A stretch of DNA of 15,574 nucleotides, taken from NCBI GenBank assembly GCA_023393235.1, contig JAEWMH010000104.1, positions 1-15,574 on the forward strand. Direction: 5' to 3'. Position 1 is the stretch's first letter; each line of letters begins with the position of its first letter. Made by a program: the position numbers and the translations under genes. The notes below the pieces were generated by a model that saw nothing but the letters and a program-made list of their open reading frames with translations, was not told where the DNA came from and did not search any database. Below are positions 6,140 to 13,563 of this stretch, piece after piece. The DNA is from Bacillota bacterium. GTDB lineage: Bacteria > Bacillota > Bacilli > Paenibacillales > NBRC-103111.

Positions 6140-6321
6140 TAACGGCGGTGAGGGACCTTATACCGGCGAAAACACCACTTTCAAAATTGTAACGGAGGCC
6201 AGAGACGCTATTTGGTTCAAAACGAGCACCGCAAGCTTGATTGCAGCCAATAACGTCTCCTGCTTCCGTTAGGTTTTTCATTCCCCTGTTTTGGGGCAAA
6301 TAGAGGCGCTCACCGCCGTTA
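6140..6321. repeat. Two-armed inverted repeat element, copy 2
   Basis: Four related 22-bp units lie at 6140-6161 and 6190-6211 (forward, TAACGG...) and at 6250-6271 and 6300-6321 (reverse, ...CCGTTA). Unit starts are exactly 50, 60 and 50 bp apart, against 51, 61 and 50 in copy 1 at 829-1012. Outer units pair well (TAACGGCGGTGAG with the complement of CTCACCGCCGTTA). The bases after forward units are also similar between copies (ACGGTGAAAATGCC at 852-865, ACCGGCGAAAACACC at 6162-6176), so the full unit is about 50 bp. Confidence 0.8.
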
Positions 6322-6423
6322 CAATACGCAGCTTACCATTGGCGTTGATCAAACCCGGGGCTGGAAGACCATGAGAGCGGTGGCCAGGGACTAAAAGCGG
6401 GGCTCCGAGACGGGCAGCACCAT

Positions 6424-6452
6424 TTGACTGGCAGCGGGAAATGGAGCATGAT
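6424..6452 (+). promoter_or_regulatory. Weak candidate promoter of yidD
   Basis: TTGACT (6424-6429) and CATGAT (6447-6452) are 17 bases apart and 36 bases before the yidD start. The -10 is poor, so this is tentative. The rest of 6322-6487 shows no gene or other clear signal. Confidence 0.3.
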
Positions 6453-6487
6453 GAAGGAAATGCATTTTCCAGAAACGGGAGCATCCC

Positions 6488-6721
6488 ATGATGAAGAAAA
6501 TTGCCCAAGCTCCGGTGAAATTTTACCGGAAATTCCTGTCGCCGCTGAAGCCGCCCACATGCCGGTTTTATCCCACCTGCTCGCAGTACGCCCTGGAGGC
6601 CATAGAGATCCACGGCGCGGCGAAAGGCACAGTGCTGGCGGCAGTGCGCATCTGCAAGTGCCATCCCTTCCATCCGGGAGGAGTCGACCGCGTTCCCCCC
6701 AAGGGGAGATGGAAATCTTGA
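6488..6721 (+). CDS. yidD: Membrane protein insertion efficiency factor YidD
   Basis: 77 residues with the family hallmark CRFYPTCSQYALEAIEIHGA at 25-44, then ICKCHPFHPGGVDRVP near the end. YidD is a small inner-face membrane-associated protein with an amphipathic N-terminal helix that aids YidC/Oxa1-dependent membrane protein insertion. GGGAG at 6477-6481 serves either of two adjacent ATG codons (6488 or 6491); the first is given. The gene stands alone, not beside rnpA-yidC as in many genomes. Its stop codon overlaps the -35 box of the metG leader promoter. Confidence 0.93.
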   Translation: MMKKIAQAPVKFYRKFLSPLKPPTCRFYPTCSQYALEAIEIHGAAKGTVLAAVRICKCHPFHPGGVDRVPPKGRWKS

Positions 6722-6746
6722 CAGTCCGGCACTTTTTCGCTATCCT
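6718..6746 (+). promoter_or_regulatory. Sigma-A promoter of the metG T-box leader
   Basis: TTGACA (6718-6723) and TATCCT (6741-6746) are 17 bases apart. The -35 overlaps the yidD stop codon. The predicted start is near 6753, so the leader before metG is about 355 bases. Confidence 0.65.
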
Positions 6747-6784
6747 GAAGGAACATATTGTCAACCCATATGCAATTTTTCTGT

Positions 6785-7084
6785 GAAGGGATAAGTAGGG
6801 GACAGACGCTGCTGCAAGAGAGCCGGGACAGGTGGGAGCCGGTGCAGGGGAGTCCTTCGAAGATGGTCCTGGAGAAACTGCCTTCGAGCATGCGCGGCGG
6901 ACCGTGCAGGTAAGGGGGTGGCGCGGCTTCCGGCGTTAACGGAACAGCAGGCTGCAGCCGGCATGGTATATCGCATGCGGGATGTGGCTTGACTGACTTG
7001 AGCCCCGGGCCTTCAATGGTTTGGGGGAATCTGGGTGGTACCACGTGAGGCAGCTCTCGTCCCAATGCGGACGGGGCTTTTTTT
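6785..7084 (+). promoter_or_regulatory. T-box riboswitch (methionine) controlling metG
   Basis: The leader holds the T-box hallmark GGGTGGTACCACG at 7033-7045, followed by a terminator (7053-7084). The 5' part has the usual Stem I features: GATAAGTAG near 6790, AGAGAGCCGG and the paired GGTGGGAGCC, then a likely specifier loop GAAGATGGTCCTGGAG in which ATG at 6863-6865 would read tRNA-Met. Uncharged tRNA-Met pairing at the specifier and T-box would favour the antiterminator and allow metG transcription. The specifier assignment is by pattern, not by a folded model. Confidence 0.88.
7053..7084 (+). terminator. Regulated terminator of the metG T-box
   Basis: CTCGTCC pairs with GGACGGG around a CAATGC loop, extended by G-T pairs, and runs into seven T at 7078-7084. 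It is directly downstream of the T-box motif, with which it competes. Confidence 0.85.
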
Positions 7085-7107
7085 GTTTACAAAAGGAGGA
7101 AATTTCT

Positions 7108-9126
7108 GTGGAAAAGAAAACATTTTATCTGACAACGCCGATTTATTACCCCAGCGACAAGCTGCATATCGGGCACGCCTACACCACGGTGGCGGGGGAT
7201 GCCATGGTGCGCTACAAGAGACTGCGGGGTTATGAGACCCGTTTCCTTACCGGGACCGACGAGCATGGCCAGAAGATCGAAGAGAAGGCCAAGGCTGCGG
7301 GCAAAACACCTCAGGAATTCGTGGACGGCATCGTCACCGGCATCAAGGAGCTGTGGCGGAAGCTGGATATTTCCTATGATGATTTTATCCGCACCACGGA
7401 GGAGCGCCACAAGACCTCCGTCGCCGATATCTTCGACCGGCTATTGAAGCAGGGGGATATCTACCTGGGTGAATATGAAGGCTGGTACAGCATCCCCGAT
7501 GAAACCTTCTACACCGAAACCCAATTGGCGGATGTGGTCAAGGATGAGCAGGGCAATATTGTTTCGGCCAAAAGCCCGGACAGCGGCCATCCCGTGCAGC
7601 TGGTGAAGGAGGAGTCCTACTTCTTCCGGATGAGCAAATACGCCGACCGGCTTCTGAAGTATTACGAGGAGAATCCGGAGTTTATCCAGCCGGAATCCCG
7701 CAAGAACGAGATGATCAACAACTTCATCAAACCCGGCCTGGAGGATCTGGCGGTTTCCCGGACCACCTTCGACTGGGGCATCAAAATCAAAGGCGACCCC
7801 AAACACGTTATCTACGTATGGGTGGATGCCCTGTCCAACTATATCACCGCCCTGGGCTATGGTTCACAGGACGAAACACTCTACAACAAGTTCTGGCCGG
7901 CGGACGTGCATTTGGTGGGCAAGGAAATTGTCCGTTTCCACACCATCTACTGGCCCATTATGCTGATGGCGCTGGAGCTGCCGCTCCCCAAGAAGGTATT
8001 CGGCCACGGCTGGCTCTTGATGAAGGATGGCAAGATGTCCAAGTCCAAGGGCAATGTGGTGGATCCGGTGACCCTTATCGACCGCTACGGCCTGGATGCG
8101 CTGCGTTATTATCTGCTGCGCGAGGTTCCCTTCGGCTCCGACGGGACCTTCACCCCGGAAAGCTTCGTGGAACGGGTTAACTCCGACTTGGCCAATGACC
8201 TGGGGAATTTGCTGAACCGTACCGTCGCCATGATGGAGAAATATTTCGGCGGGGTACTGCCTTCTCCCCAAGACGGGCAAACCCCCTTCGACAGCGCATT
8301 GAAGGAAGCCGCCGCCAACGCAGTGACCAAGGCGGAGGAGGCTCTCGAGAAAATGGAGTTCTCCGTGGCCTTGACAGCCATCGGCAGCCTGGTCAGCCGC
8401 ACCAACAAGTATATCGACGAAACCGCACCTTGGGCCTTGGCCAAGGATGAGGCAAAGAAGGGTGAGCTTGCGTCTGTCATGTACCACCTGGCGGAGAGCC
8501 TGCGCATCGCCTCCGTACTGCTGCAGCCGTTCCTGACCTCCGTACCGGCCAAAATCTGGGCGCAGCTGGGCATCCAAGCCGGTCCGCTGACCACGTGGGA
8601 CAGCGCCGGGCAATTCGGACTTCTGGAGCCGGGCACCCGACTCCAGAAGGGCGACCCGCTGTTCCCCCGTCTGGATGTGGAGGCGGAAGTGGCCTACATC
8701 ACCCAGGCTATGACCGGGGGCAAACCGGTCCAAGCGGCGGAGGCTTCCACCGCGGCCCCGGCTCCCGCCAAGGCTGAAGCCCAACCGGCAGAAGAAGCGC
8801 TGCCTGAGATCACTATCGACGATTTCTTCAAGGTTGAGCTGAAGGTGGCCCAAGTGCTGGCAGCAGAGCCGGTGAAGGGCGCCAACAAGCTTCTGAAGCT
8901 GCAGCTGGATTTGGGCAGTGAGCAGCGCCAGGTGGTTTCGGGGATTGCCCAATATTATACGCCGGAGCAAATGGTGGGCCGCAAGGTCATCTGCGTCACG
9001 AATCTCAAGCCGGTGAAGCTGCGTGGCGAGCTGTCCCAGGGCATGATCCTGGCTGCCTCCCACGGGGATCAGCTTACGCTGGCCACGGTGGCCGAGGACC
9101 TGCCTGTCGGCGCCATTGTGAAATAA
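7108..9126 (+). CDS. metG: Methionyl-tRNA synthetase
   Basis: 672 residues; charges tRNA-Met with methionine in the cytosol. The GTG start at 7108 follows AGGAGG (7094-7099) at 8 bases and lies after the T-box terminator; the open frame continues upstream into the leader and should not be used. Class I signatures are HIGH at 20-23 (KLHIGHAYTTVAGD) and KMSKS at 309-313. The insert between them lacks zinc-binding Cys pairs. The anticodon-binding helical domain spans about 370-530. An Ala/Pro-rich linker (about 541-565) leads to a C-terminal EMAPII-like tRNA-binding domain (about 567-672, FFKVELKVAQVL ... LKPVKLRGELSQGM), as in Bacillus MetS. Transcription is under the methionine T-box. Confidence 0.97.
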   Translation: MEKKTFYLTTPIYYPSDKLHIGHAYTTVAGDAMVRYKRLRGYETRFLTGTDEHGQKIEEKAKAAGKTPQEFVDGIVTGIKELWRKLDISYDDFIRTTEERHKTSVADIFDRLLKQGDIYLGEYEGWYSIPDETFYTETQLADVVKDEQGNIVSAKSPDSGHPVQLVKEESYFFRMSKYADRLLKYYEENPEFIQPESRKNEMINNFIKPGLEDLAVSRTTFDWGIKIKGDPKHVIYVWVDALSNYITALGYGSQDETLYNKFWPADVHLVGKEIVRFHTIYWPIMLMALELPLPKKVFGHGWLLMKDGKMSKSKGNVVDPVTLIDRYGLDALRYYLLREVPFGSDGTFTPESFVERVNSDLANDLGNLLNRTVAMMEKYFGGVLPSPQDGQTPFDSALKEAAANAVTKAEEALEKMEFSVALTAIGSLVSRTNKYIDETAPWALAKDEAKKGELASVMYHLAESLRIASVLLQPFLTSVPAKIWAQLGIQAGPLTTWDSAGQFGLLEPGTRLQKGDPLFPRLDVEAEVAYITQAMTGGKPVQAAEASTAAPAPAKAEAQPAEEALPEITIDDFFKVELKVAQVLAAEPVKGANKLLKLQLDLGSEQRQVVSGIAQYYTPEQMVGRKVICVTNLKPVKLRGELSQGMILAASHGDQLTLATVAEDLPVGAIVK

Positions 9127-9154
9127 AAAAACGCCCGTTCGCATACGGCAATAT

Positions 9155-9190
9155 AGAGCCTGTCTCCCTTTTAGGGGACAGGCTCTTTTT
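9155..9190 (+). terminator. Rho-independent terminator after metG
   Basis: GAGCCTGT (9156-9163) pairs with ACAGGCTC (9178-9185), with further CTCC/GGGG pairing inside and a short loop, followed by five T. It lies 30 bases after the metG stop. Confidence 0.88.
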
Positions 9191-9198
9191 GGGTTCCG

Positions 9199-9229
9199 GG
9201 TATAGTCCACGGCGTCTAGGAAAAAACTA
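9199..9229 (+). promoter_or_regulatory. Candidate sigma-G promoter of the ger operon
   Basis: GGTATA (9199-9204) and AAAACTA (9223-9229), 18 bases apart, resemble the forespore sigma-G consensus (about TGMATA and CATACTA: 4 of 6 and 5 of 7). ger receptor operons are sigma-G dependent in B. subtilis, which is the main support. No good sigma-A promoter is seen in this short gap. Confidence 0.4.
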
Positions 9230-9256
9230 GCCCCAAAAGAAGAAGGTGGACCTCTT

Positions 9257-9496
9257 ATGAAATATGCGGCAGTCCTGTTCCTGGCAGCCTGGCTGGCAGT
9301 GTTTTTTCCCCGCAAGGATCTGGAGAATGAGAACAAACCGGCAAAAGCCAATGAAAAAGCAGCTTATGCCATTCTGGGGGCTTCGGCTGTCCTATTATGC
9401 GTGCTGCAAAAATGGGAGCTATTTCCGGTTCTGGCCCGCTGGATGGATGACAGTATGATGGTCGTTTACCGGTTAACCGGCGGTGGGGGCTCATGA
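9257..9496 (+). CDS. Small two-helix membrane protein, germinant receptor D-subunit-like
   Basis: 79 residues with two predicted membrane helices (about 3-17, YAAVLFLAAWLAVFF, and 36-52, AYAILGASAVLLCVLQK) joined by a charged loop rich in Lys, Asn and Glu. AGAAGGTGG stands upstream of the ATG. Its TGA overlaps the ATG of the A-subunit gene (ATGA at 9493-9496), implying translational coupling. Small two-helix D subunits encoded in some ger operons (such as GerKD and GerUD) modulate receptor function; size, topology and position suggest the same here, but sequence identity was not checked. Here the gene is first in the operon. Confidence 0.7.
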   Translation: MKYAAVLFLAAWLAVFFPRKDLENENKPAKANEKAAYAILGASAVLLCVLQKWELFPVLARWMDDSMMVVYRLTGGGGS

Positions 9497-11031
9497 GGAT
9501 ATGGGGCAAATCCCGTCAACCTGCCTCCAATCCCAACCGGGTGGAGGACCTGGAATCCTATCCCAAGGGGCAGATTACCGGGAACCTGGACGAAACCGTG
9601 GCTTTTTTCCGGGAAAGTCTGGCCTTAAGCAGCGATCTGGTGATGAAAGAGGGGGTTGTGCGGGATGCCCGCGGCGGTCAGCTGCGTACGGCGGTCCTGT
9701 ATATGGACGGGCTGGCGGACAAGCAGCTGATCCATGAGTTCATCACTCAGCCTATGCTTCAGAATCCCTTGCCGGACGAGGAAGAGGGGATTGGCAGGCT
9801 GGAGCAGCTGATATCGGCCACCAATATCCGCCGGGAGAAGGACCGGGCCAAGCTGATGCAATCCCTGCTGTACAGCAGTACGCTGGTTTTTCTGGAGGGA
9901 GAAGCGGAGGGTCTCACCATATCCACGGAGGGCTGGGAGCACCGCTTCATCAAGGAGCCTATCTCGGAGGTATCCATCCGCGGGCCGCAGGAGGGGTTTA
10001 ACGAGGTGCTCCGGGCCAATACGGCTCTCATCAGAAGGCGGATCAAGGACCCGCGGCTGGCGGTGGAGGCCCTGCAGATCGGCACCAGGAGCCTTACGGA
10101 TACGGCGATCCTGTATTTGCAGGATGTGGCCAACCCGGCTCTGGTCAAGGAAGTGCGGCGGCGTCTGCAGGAAATTGTGGTGGATGGCATTCAGGACAGC
10201 GGACAGCTGGAGGAATATTTGGAGGATAACCCCTTGTCGCCATTCCCCCAAGTTTTTAACTCGGAGCGGGTGGACCGGACAGTCGCCTCCATTCTGGAGG
10301 GCAAGGTAGCGGTCATTGTGGACGGGTCTCCTTATGCTCTCTCCATGCCGGCCACATTCGCCAACTTTCTGTTTGCCTCCGAGGATTACTACAGCAAATT
10401 TATGGCGGCCACCTTCATCCGGTGGTTCCGGGGACTGGCTTTTTTTATTGCCCTGTTTCTGCCCTCTCTTTACATTGCGTTGATCACTTATCACCAGGAG
10501 ATGCTGCCTACGCCTCTTATGCTCTCCAGCGCCGCCAACCGGACAGGGGTGCCGTTTCCGGCTTTTTTCGAGGCATTGCTGATGGAGATCAGCATCGAGC
10601 TGCTGCGTGAGGCCAGCCTGCGCCTTCCCGGCACTATGGGGCAAACCATCGGCATTGTGGGTGCCTTGGTTATCGGCCAATCAGCCGTACAGGCAGGGTT
10701 CGTCGGTCCGATCCTAACCATTATCGTGTCCTTTACGGCTATCGGCTCCTTCGTGATTCCCAGCTACAACACGTCCATCACCATCCGGATGCTCCGGTTC
10801 CCCATTATGTTTCTGGCGGCTACGATGGGCATCTTCGGGATTATTTTCGGAGGGGCGGCCATATTGCTGCATTTGATTAGCCTAAGACCCTTCGGCGTTG
10901 GGTACCTGGAGCCCTTCCAGACATCCCACTGGGAGAGGATCGACGATTCCATTGTGGTCCGCAAGCCCACATATCTGATGAAGCTGCGCCAGCGTTACTT
11001 GAAGCCGCAGCAGTTAAGACAGCGCAAATAA
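9493..11031 (+). CDS. Spore germination receptor A subunit (GerA/GerKA family)
   Basis: 512 residues. A soluble N-terminal region (about 1-300) holds the conserved PFPQ at 250-253 and VDGSPYALSMP at 277-286. The C-terminal part has about five membrane segments (roughly 313-332, 340-364, 384-402, 404-424 and 436-462), with EISIELLREASLRLPG (365-380) and IVGALVIGQSAVQAG (388-402), the hallmark stretches of the GerA family. In the spore inner membrane, A, B and C subunits form the nutrient-sensing germinant receptor. The start overlaps the preceding small gene by 4 bases; the stop is 25 bases before the B-subunit start. The germinant cannot be predicted. The A-B-C order resembles gerA and differs from operons with C before B. 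Confidence 0.95.
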   Translation: MRIWGKSRQPASNPNRVEDLESYPKGQITGNLDETVAFFRESLALSSDLVMKEGVVRDARGGQLRTAVLYMDGLADKQLIHEFITQPMLQNPLPDEEEGIGRLEQLISATNIRREKDRAKLMQSLLYSSTLVFLEGEAEGLTISTEGWEHRFIKEPISEVSIRGPQEGFNEVLRANTALIRRRIKDPRLAVEALQIGTRSLTDTAILYLQDVANPALVKEVRRRLQEIVVDGIQDSGQLEEYLEDNPLSPFPQVFNSERVDRTVASILEGKVAVIVDGSPYALSMPATFANFLFASEDYYSKFMAATFIRWFRGLAFFIALFLPSLYIALITYHQEMLPTPLMLSSAANRTGVPFPAFFEALLMEISIELLREASLRLPGTMGQTIGIVGALVIGQSAVQAGFVGPILTIIVSFTAIGSFVIPSYNTSITIRMLRFPIMFLAATMGIFGIIFGGAAILLHLISLRPFGVGYLEPFQTSHWERIDDSIVVRKPTYLMKLRQRYLKPQQLRQRK

Positions 11032-11056
11032 CATGCAGGGAAAGGAGGCGGCGGGG

Positions 11057-12154
11057 ATGGAAAAAAGCAAAATCACCCAGTATCAGCTCATGTTCGTCTC
11101 CGGGTTCTATATATTCGGAACCATGTTCATTACCCTGCCCCGGTCACTGACGGCCCTCACCCTGCATACCGGCTGGCTTTGCATATTCCTGGCCACGGCG
11201 TTGTCTGCTGGGTATGCCTGGCTTTTGACCCGCCTGCTGAAGCGGATTGGGGATCAAGGCTTTATCACCTACGTGATCAGCATGATGGGACGTTGGTTGG
11301 GCCTGCCCTTTACTCTGTTGTTCCTGCTTGTGCCCACTCTATTTTATTCCGCTTATGTAATGCGCCTGGTGGGGGAGCTGTTCGAAACGCTGGTGATCCC
11401 GGAGACACCGCTGGGAATTATGCTGGCGATGTTTCTCACGCTCCGCTACTGGAATGTGAGAGGGGGCCTGCGTTCCATAGGCACCTTCGCGGAGGTGCTG
11501 TTTCCCATAATCATGCTGATTCTGTTAATCATGCTGCTTCTGTCTGCCGGTCATGTGGAAACCAGCCGGATCCTGCCTCTTTACGACACCGACTTGGCGG
11601 GGCTTTATAAGGGCACGATGTCCGTGCTGGCCATCTTTATGGAAATCGGCATCCTGCTGTATGCATCCCGTGGCATTGAGCAGCGGGAAAAGACTGCCGG
11701 TTCCCTGGTGAAGGTGAATGTAGTGGTAGGTATTCTGTTTTTATTAACCTACTGGCTTTGTCTTGGAACCTTCGGTACGGCCTATGTGAAGCGTCTGGCA
11801 TTTCCTACGGTAGAGATGGTCCGCAACATCAGCTTTGTCCATTTTTTTGAGCATGTGGAAATTATCTTTCTCACCATGTGGGTGATGATGAATATGGTGA
11901 AGGGCGCCTTGACCTTCTATGCGTGTGCCGCGGGTTTCCAAGGCTGGTTCGGCTTAAGCAGCTACAGGCGGCTCTTGTTTCCCCTGGCGGTGATCATTTA
12001 TTATCTGGCGTCCATACCGCAGAATTTGGTACAGGCCGTATTCCACATCGATCAGATCAAAGGGCATCTGTATCCGTATGCGGGTTTGTTGTTTCTCTTG
12101 CTTATGGAGCTGCTGGCCTGGAGAAAGGCCAAAAAAGGGGGGACGGACCAGTGA
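11057..12154 (+). CDS. Spore germination receptor B subunit (GerAB/GerKB permease family)
   Basis: 365 residues, about ten membrane helices, related to the amino acid-polyamine-organocation transporter superfamily. It starts MEKSKITQYQLMFVSGFYIF, the usual B-subunit opening (ITxYQ...). In known receptors the B subunit binds the germinant. ATG 11057 is chosen over 11033 because AAAGGAGG (11041-11048) lies 8 bases before it. The stop TGA overlaps the C-subunit GTG start (GTGA at 12151-12154). Confidence 0.94.
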   Translation: MEKSKITQYQLMFVSGFYIFGTMFITLPRSLTALTLHTGWLCIFLATALSAGYAWLLTRLLKRIGDQGFITYVISMMGRWLGLPFTLLFLLVPTLFYSAYVMRLVGELFETLVIPETPLGIMLAMFLTLRYWNVRGGLRSIGTFAEVLFPIIMLILLIMLLLSAGHVETSRILPLYDTDLAGLYKGTMSVLAIFMEIGILLYASRGIEQREKTAGSLVKVNVVVGILFLLTYWLCLGTFGTAYVKRLAFPTVEMVRNISFVHFFEHVEIIFLTMWVMMNMVKGALTFYACAAGFQGWFGLSSYRRLLFPLAVIIYYLASIPQNLVQAVFHIDQIKGHLYPYAGLLFLLLMELLAWRKAKKGGTDQ

Positions 12155-13359
12155 AAGCCGCCTATCTATGCCTCCCGTTCCTGCTGATGCTGGTTTTGTC
12201 CGGCTGCTGGAGCGCCAAGGAAGCCAATGAAATCGACTATGTGATGGGAGTAGGGGTGGACAAGGCGGATAACGGGGACATTATCCTGACCATCCAGTCG
12301 CCCGATCTTTCCGCACTGAAGGCGGAAAAGGCCAGCGGCGGCGATAAGTTCAAATCCATCAGCGCCCGTGGCTCCACCACCTTCGAAGCGCTGCGGAACT
12401 ATATCAATGTCGGGGGACAAAAGCTGTTCTGGGGCCACATTCAAATATGCATCATCGGGGAACATGCGGCGCGGGATGGGGTAGAGGATTTTCTGGATTT
12501 TTTCAGCTCGGATCCGGAGCTCCGCGGTACGTCGATGTTTTCCGTTGTGAAGGGTAAGGCCAAGGATGTAATGGAGGCGCGGGTCAGTCTTACCCCGATT
12601 CCATCCGACTATCTGTCCAATCTGCTGACCAATGCTACCGTCAATGGGAAAGCTCCTAAGGTGCAGCTGGTGGATTTTAACCGGATGCTGACAGAACCTA
12701 TAGGCAGCCAGCCCTATCTTCCTCTGATGGAGCTGATGAGCCAGTCGGAATATGACAAGCGCATTGCCAAGCTGAATACCCCCTCCTCCAAGGGACCCGG
12801 CCAATCTCCGGTCATTTATACAGGCGGCACAGCGGTATTCCGCGGAACAAAGCTGAAGGGCTTCCTGGACGAAAAGGAGACCCGTGGCCTGTTGTGGACC
12901 AAGCAATTTATGAAAAGTGCGCTGATTGCGGTAAAAACGGATGATGGCGGATTAGCTTCCCTGGAGCTGATCGGCGGGGTCAGAAATAAGGTTTCGGTAA
13001 AAATGGAAGGGGATACCGCTGTCATCAAAATGACCATCCATGCTAACCTCAATATCGGGGACCGCAGCGGAAGCAGGAATCTGGCCGAGGTGAAGGAGCT
13101 CAAGAAGCTGGAGGAGAGCTTTAACGCCTTGGTCAAGAAGGAGGTGGAGATGGCCTTCGACAAGGCGGCCCGGAAATTCCACAGTGACATCTTCTCCTTC
13201 GGCAATGCTTTAAACGATAAAAATCCGAAAGTATGGAACCAGGTGGAGGAGCGGTGGGAGGATGAAATTCTGCCCAATGCCAAGCTGGATATCGAGGTGA
13301 AGGGGACGCTCCGTCGAACCTCCAGAACCTTGTATACACCATGGGCGGAAGAAAAATAA
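12151..13359 (+). CDS. Spore germination receptor C subunit, Ger(x)C lipoprotein
   Basis: 402 residues from a GTG start at 12151, placed by GGGGGGAC (12137-12144) and by the lipoprotein signal that begins right there: MKAAYLCLPFLLMLVLSGC, with the lipidated Cys at 19. The reading frame is open further upstream inside the B gene, but that start would bury the signal peptide. EANEIDYVMGVGVDKADNG follows, then SARGSTTFEALRNY and QKLFWGHIQ, all typical of Ger(x)C proteins, which have three mixed alpha/beta domains on the outer face of the inner spore membrane. It is the last gene of the ger operon. Confidence 0.95.
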   Translation: MKAAYLCLPFLLMLVLSGCWSAKEANEIDYVMGVGVDKADNGDIILTIQSPDLSALKAEKASGGDKFKSISARGSTTFEALRNYINVGGQKLFWGHIQICIIGEHAARDGVEDFLDFFSSDPELRGTSMFSVVKGKAKDVMEARVSLTPIPSDYLSNLLTNATVNGKAPKVQLVDFNRMLTEPIGSQPYLPLMELMSQSEYDKRIAKLNTPSSKGPGQSPVIYTGGTAVFRGTKLKGFLDEKETRGLLWTKQFMKSALIAVKTDDGGLASLELIGGVRNKVSVKMEGDTAVIKMTIHANLNIGDRSGSRNLAEVKELKKLEESFNALVKKEVEMAFDKAARKFHSDIFSFGNALNDKNPKVWNQVEERWEDEILPNAKLDIEVKGTLRRTSRTLYTPWAEEK

Positions 13360-13376
13360 GGCCTAAGAAACGCTAA

Positions 13377-13447
13377 GGGAGCAACCCGGCAGAGATCCCG
13401 CATGGGGCCAGAAGGCCTAGGCAACGGACCTCCGAAGGTTTGCTCCC
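13377..13447 (+). other. Branched RNA-like structure after gerC, possible operon terminator or ncRNA
   Basis: GGGAGCAACC (13377-13386) pairs with GGTTTGCTCCC (13437-13447) with one bulged T, enclosing about 50 bases that hold at least two further hairpins: GGCC-AGAA-GGCC (13406-13417) and ACCT-CCGA-AGGT (13428-13439, which competes with the end of the outer stem). Only four T follow (13450-13453), weak for a terminator, and the internal branching is unusual for one. It is not a riboswitch class I recognise. Confidence 0.45.
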
Positions 13448-13479
13448 GGTTTTATGTGGAGAAGATTTGTGAATCATGG

Positions 13480-13509
13480 TTGACAAACCGGGTGCGATAA
13501 TCCTATAAT
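13480..13509 (+). promoter_or_regulatory. Consensus sigma-A promoter of the zinc uptake operon
   Basis: TTGACA (13480-13485) and TATAAT (13504-13509) match consensus fully, with an 18-base spacer. The predicted start is near 13516. A strong promoter held by a repressor is the usual design for zinc uptake genes. Confidence 0.85.
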
Positions 13510-13516
13510 CATCCCT

Positions 13517-13535
13517 GTTAATAAAAATTACGATT
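13517..13535 (+). promoter_or_regulatory. Imperfect Zur box
   Basis: The right half ATTACGATT (13527-13535) matches the Bacillus Zur operator half-site perfectly. The left half (13517-13525) keeps only part of the mirror sequence. It lies at the predicted start of transcription of a zinc ABC operon, which is where Zur would act. Confidence 0.6.
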
Positions 13536-13563
13536 AAGATAGTGATCGGGAGGATACGGACTC

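Noticed and set aside
6937..6945. TAACGGAAC within the metG leader resembling the repeat unit
   Set aside because: The match stops after nine bases, has no partner 50 bp away and lies inside the T-box structure.
7864..9351. 495-codon open frame on the minus strand opposite metG
   Set aside because: It is a shadow of the GC-rich metG coding sequence; its His/Gln/Gly-rich translation resembles no protein and lacks a ribosome site.
11878..12150. Long N-terminal extension of the germination C-subunit frame
   Set aside because: It runs inside the B-subunit gene in another frame; the lipoprotein signal and ribosome site place the start at GTG 12151.
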